This document shows, piece by piece, positions 7,186-7,518 of a DNA stretch of 7,518 nucleotides (its first letter is position 1; every line of letters begins with the position of its first letter). Source of the stretch: Zymomonas sp. (lineage in GTDB: Bacteria; Pseudomonadota; Alphaproteobacteria; Sphingomonadales; Sphingomonadaceae). The position numbers and the translations under genes were made by a program. The DNA lies in the NCBI GenBank assembly GCA_027489105.1, contig JAIYAJ010000402.1, forward strand, positions 1 through 7,518, read 5' to 3'. Under the pieces are notes generated by a model that had not been told where the DNA came from, ran no database searches, and was given only the letters and a program-made list of their open reading frames with translations.

Positions 7186-7331
7186 CGGGATGACGATGTG
7201 CTTGTTCGCCCGTCCAAGTGTCACCGCATGCTGCCGCGCGCGGAAGGCGTTTCGAAAGGGGCGTATGTCGCCCCGCAATCTGACCCATCTGCCTTAGCGA
7301 CCGCAAGGGCGCGCCAAGAAGGAGAAGTGCA
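7186..7331 (+). other. Spacer between the avidin-like and protease genes
   Basis: A 146-nt gap without a supportable gene. An imperfect stem can be drawn between GCCTTAGC (7291-7298) and GCAAGGGC (7303-7310), with one A-A mismatch and one G-T pair; no T-run follows, so a terminator is not supported. The same strand and short gap are compatible with co-transcription, though a separate promoter cannot be excluded. Confidence 0.35.
7319..7324 (+). promoter_or_regulatory. Ribosome-binding site of the protease gene
   Basis: AAGGAG with a 7-nt gap to the ATG at 7332 is a near-ideal ribosome-binding site. An in-frame TGA at 7281-7283, with no start codon between it and 7332, fixes this as the only start. 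Confidence 0.8.
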
Positions 7332-7518
7332 ATGTCGCAATCTGCCGCCCCGACATCGGGTGTCCTGTTCCCCATGCAGCGTGGCCCGTACCAGAACAAT
7401 GGTGCCAGCCCGTGGTACACCCAGACGACACTGGGCACCCCTGGGCAGGCGCTCAAATTCGCGATCGATACCGGCACCAACATGGTCTGGACGACTTCGA
7501 CGCTTTGCGCCCCGACCA
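7332..7518 (+). CDS. Pepsin-family (A1) aspartic protease, N-terminal part (runs off the right edge)
   Basis: The first 62 residues of a pepsin-like endopeptidase. Seen directly: WYTQTTLGTPGQALKFAIDT running into GTNMVW, with the first catalytic motif D46-T47-G48. This is the characteristic A1 arrangement (xxIGTPxQxxxFxxDTGS/TxxxW), followed by Ser and Cys59 in the place where pepsins often carry SxxC. The second catalytic Asp and the flap would lie beyond the window. Only about 45 residues precede the catalytic Asp, against about 31 in mature pepsin, so there is no room for a prosegment of the usual 40-50 residues, and no hydrophobic signal peptide is visible. This resembles bacterial pepsin homologues such as shewasin A from Shewanella, which are made without a prosegment. 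It would act in the cytoplasm or leave the cell by a non-Sec route. It follows the avidin-like gene, and a joint role is likely but unproven. Confidence 0.85.
   Translation, partial: MSQSAAPTSGVLFPMQRGPYQNNGASPWYTQTTLGTPGQALKFAIDTGTNMVWTTSTLCAPT

Noticed and set aside
6592..7278. A 228-codon minus-strand frame opposite the avidin-like gene
   Set aside because: It is antisense to the gene with clear avidin similarity and a good ribosome site. The composition looks like a GC-driven shadow.
7190..7297. A 35-residue frame between the avidin-like and protease genes
   Set aside because: It has no spaced ribosome site (GCGGG abuts the ATG) and no recognisable features.
1..7518. tRNA, rRNA, CRISPR array, insertion sequence or attachment site
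   Set aside because: No tRNA-like fold, repeat-spacer array, transposase motif or terminal inverted repeats were seen on either strand.

Overview
The window looks like a chromosomal segment of a GC-rich alphaproteobacterium, most likely a sphingomonad (Sphingomonadales). This is inferred from the style of the TonB-dependent receptor (an acidic stretch followed by IVVTAR before the plug), the neighbouring MalT/LuxR-type regulator, and the codon and base composition. No taxonomic marker gene is present, so the assignment is tentative.

The left 6.1 kb holds three genes that all read leftwards on the minus strand. In transcription order they are a 904-residue STAND/LuxR regulator of the MalT (LAL) type (6099-3385), a 752-residue TonB-dependent outer-membrane receptor with a signal peptide (3249-991), and the first 267 residues of a hydantoinase A/5-oxoprolinase-family subunit (801 to beyond the left edge). 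This looks like a sense-import-degrade cassette: the regulator detects a ligand, the receptor imports a substrate across the outer membrane, and an ATP-dependent cyclic-amide hydrolase or carboxylase-type enzyme processes it. The substrate cannot be read from the sequence. The spacers (135 and 189 nt) hold small hairpins but no convincing U-tract terminator.

A 297-nt divergent spacer (6100-6396) separates this cassette from two plus-strand genes. It carries two near-identical 13-bp direct repeats exactly 21 bp apart, which suggests an operator for the rightward genes.

The right 1.1 kb is the unusual part. The first gene (6397-7185) encodes a 262-residue protein that reads as two avidin-like beta-barrel domains in one chain. 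The N-terminal copy keeps the Asn/Ser/Tyr/Ser positions that hold the biotin ureido group in streptavidin, but has lost three of the Trp residues and the Asp of the pocket. The C-terminal copy is strongly diverged. The second gene (7332 to beyond the right edge) starts a pepsin-family (A1) aspartic protease, with a catalytic DTG and no signal peptide or prosegment in the part seen. Pepsin homologues are uncommon in bacteria. In-frame stops close upstream show that neither protein can have a Sec signal through an alternative start. An avidin-fold (calycin) protein next to a prosegment-less protease recalls known calycin-fold inhibitor/protease pairs. A binder, inhibitor or targeting partner for the protease is a testable hypothesis, not a demonstrated function.
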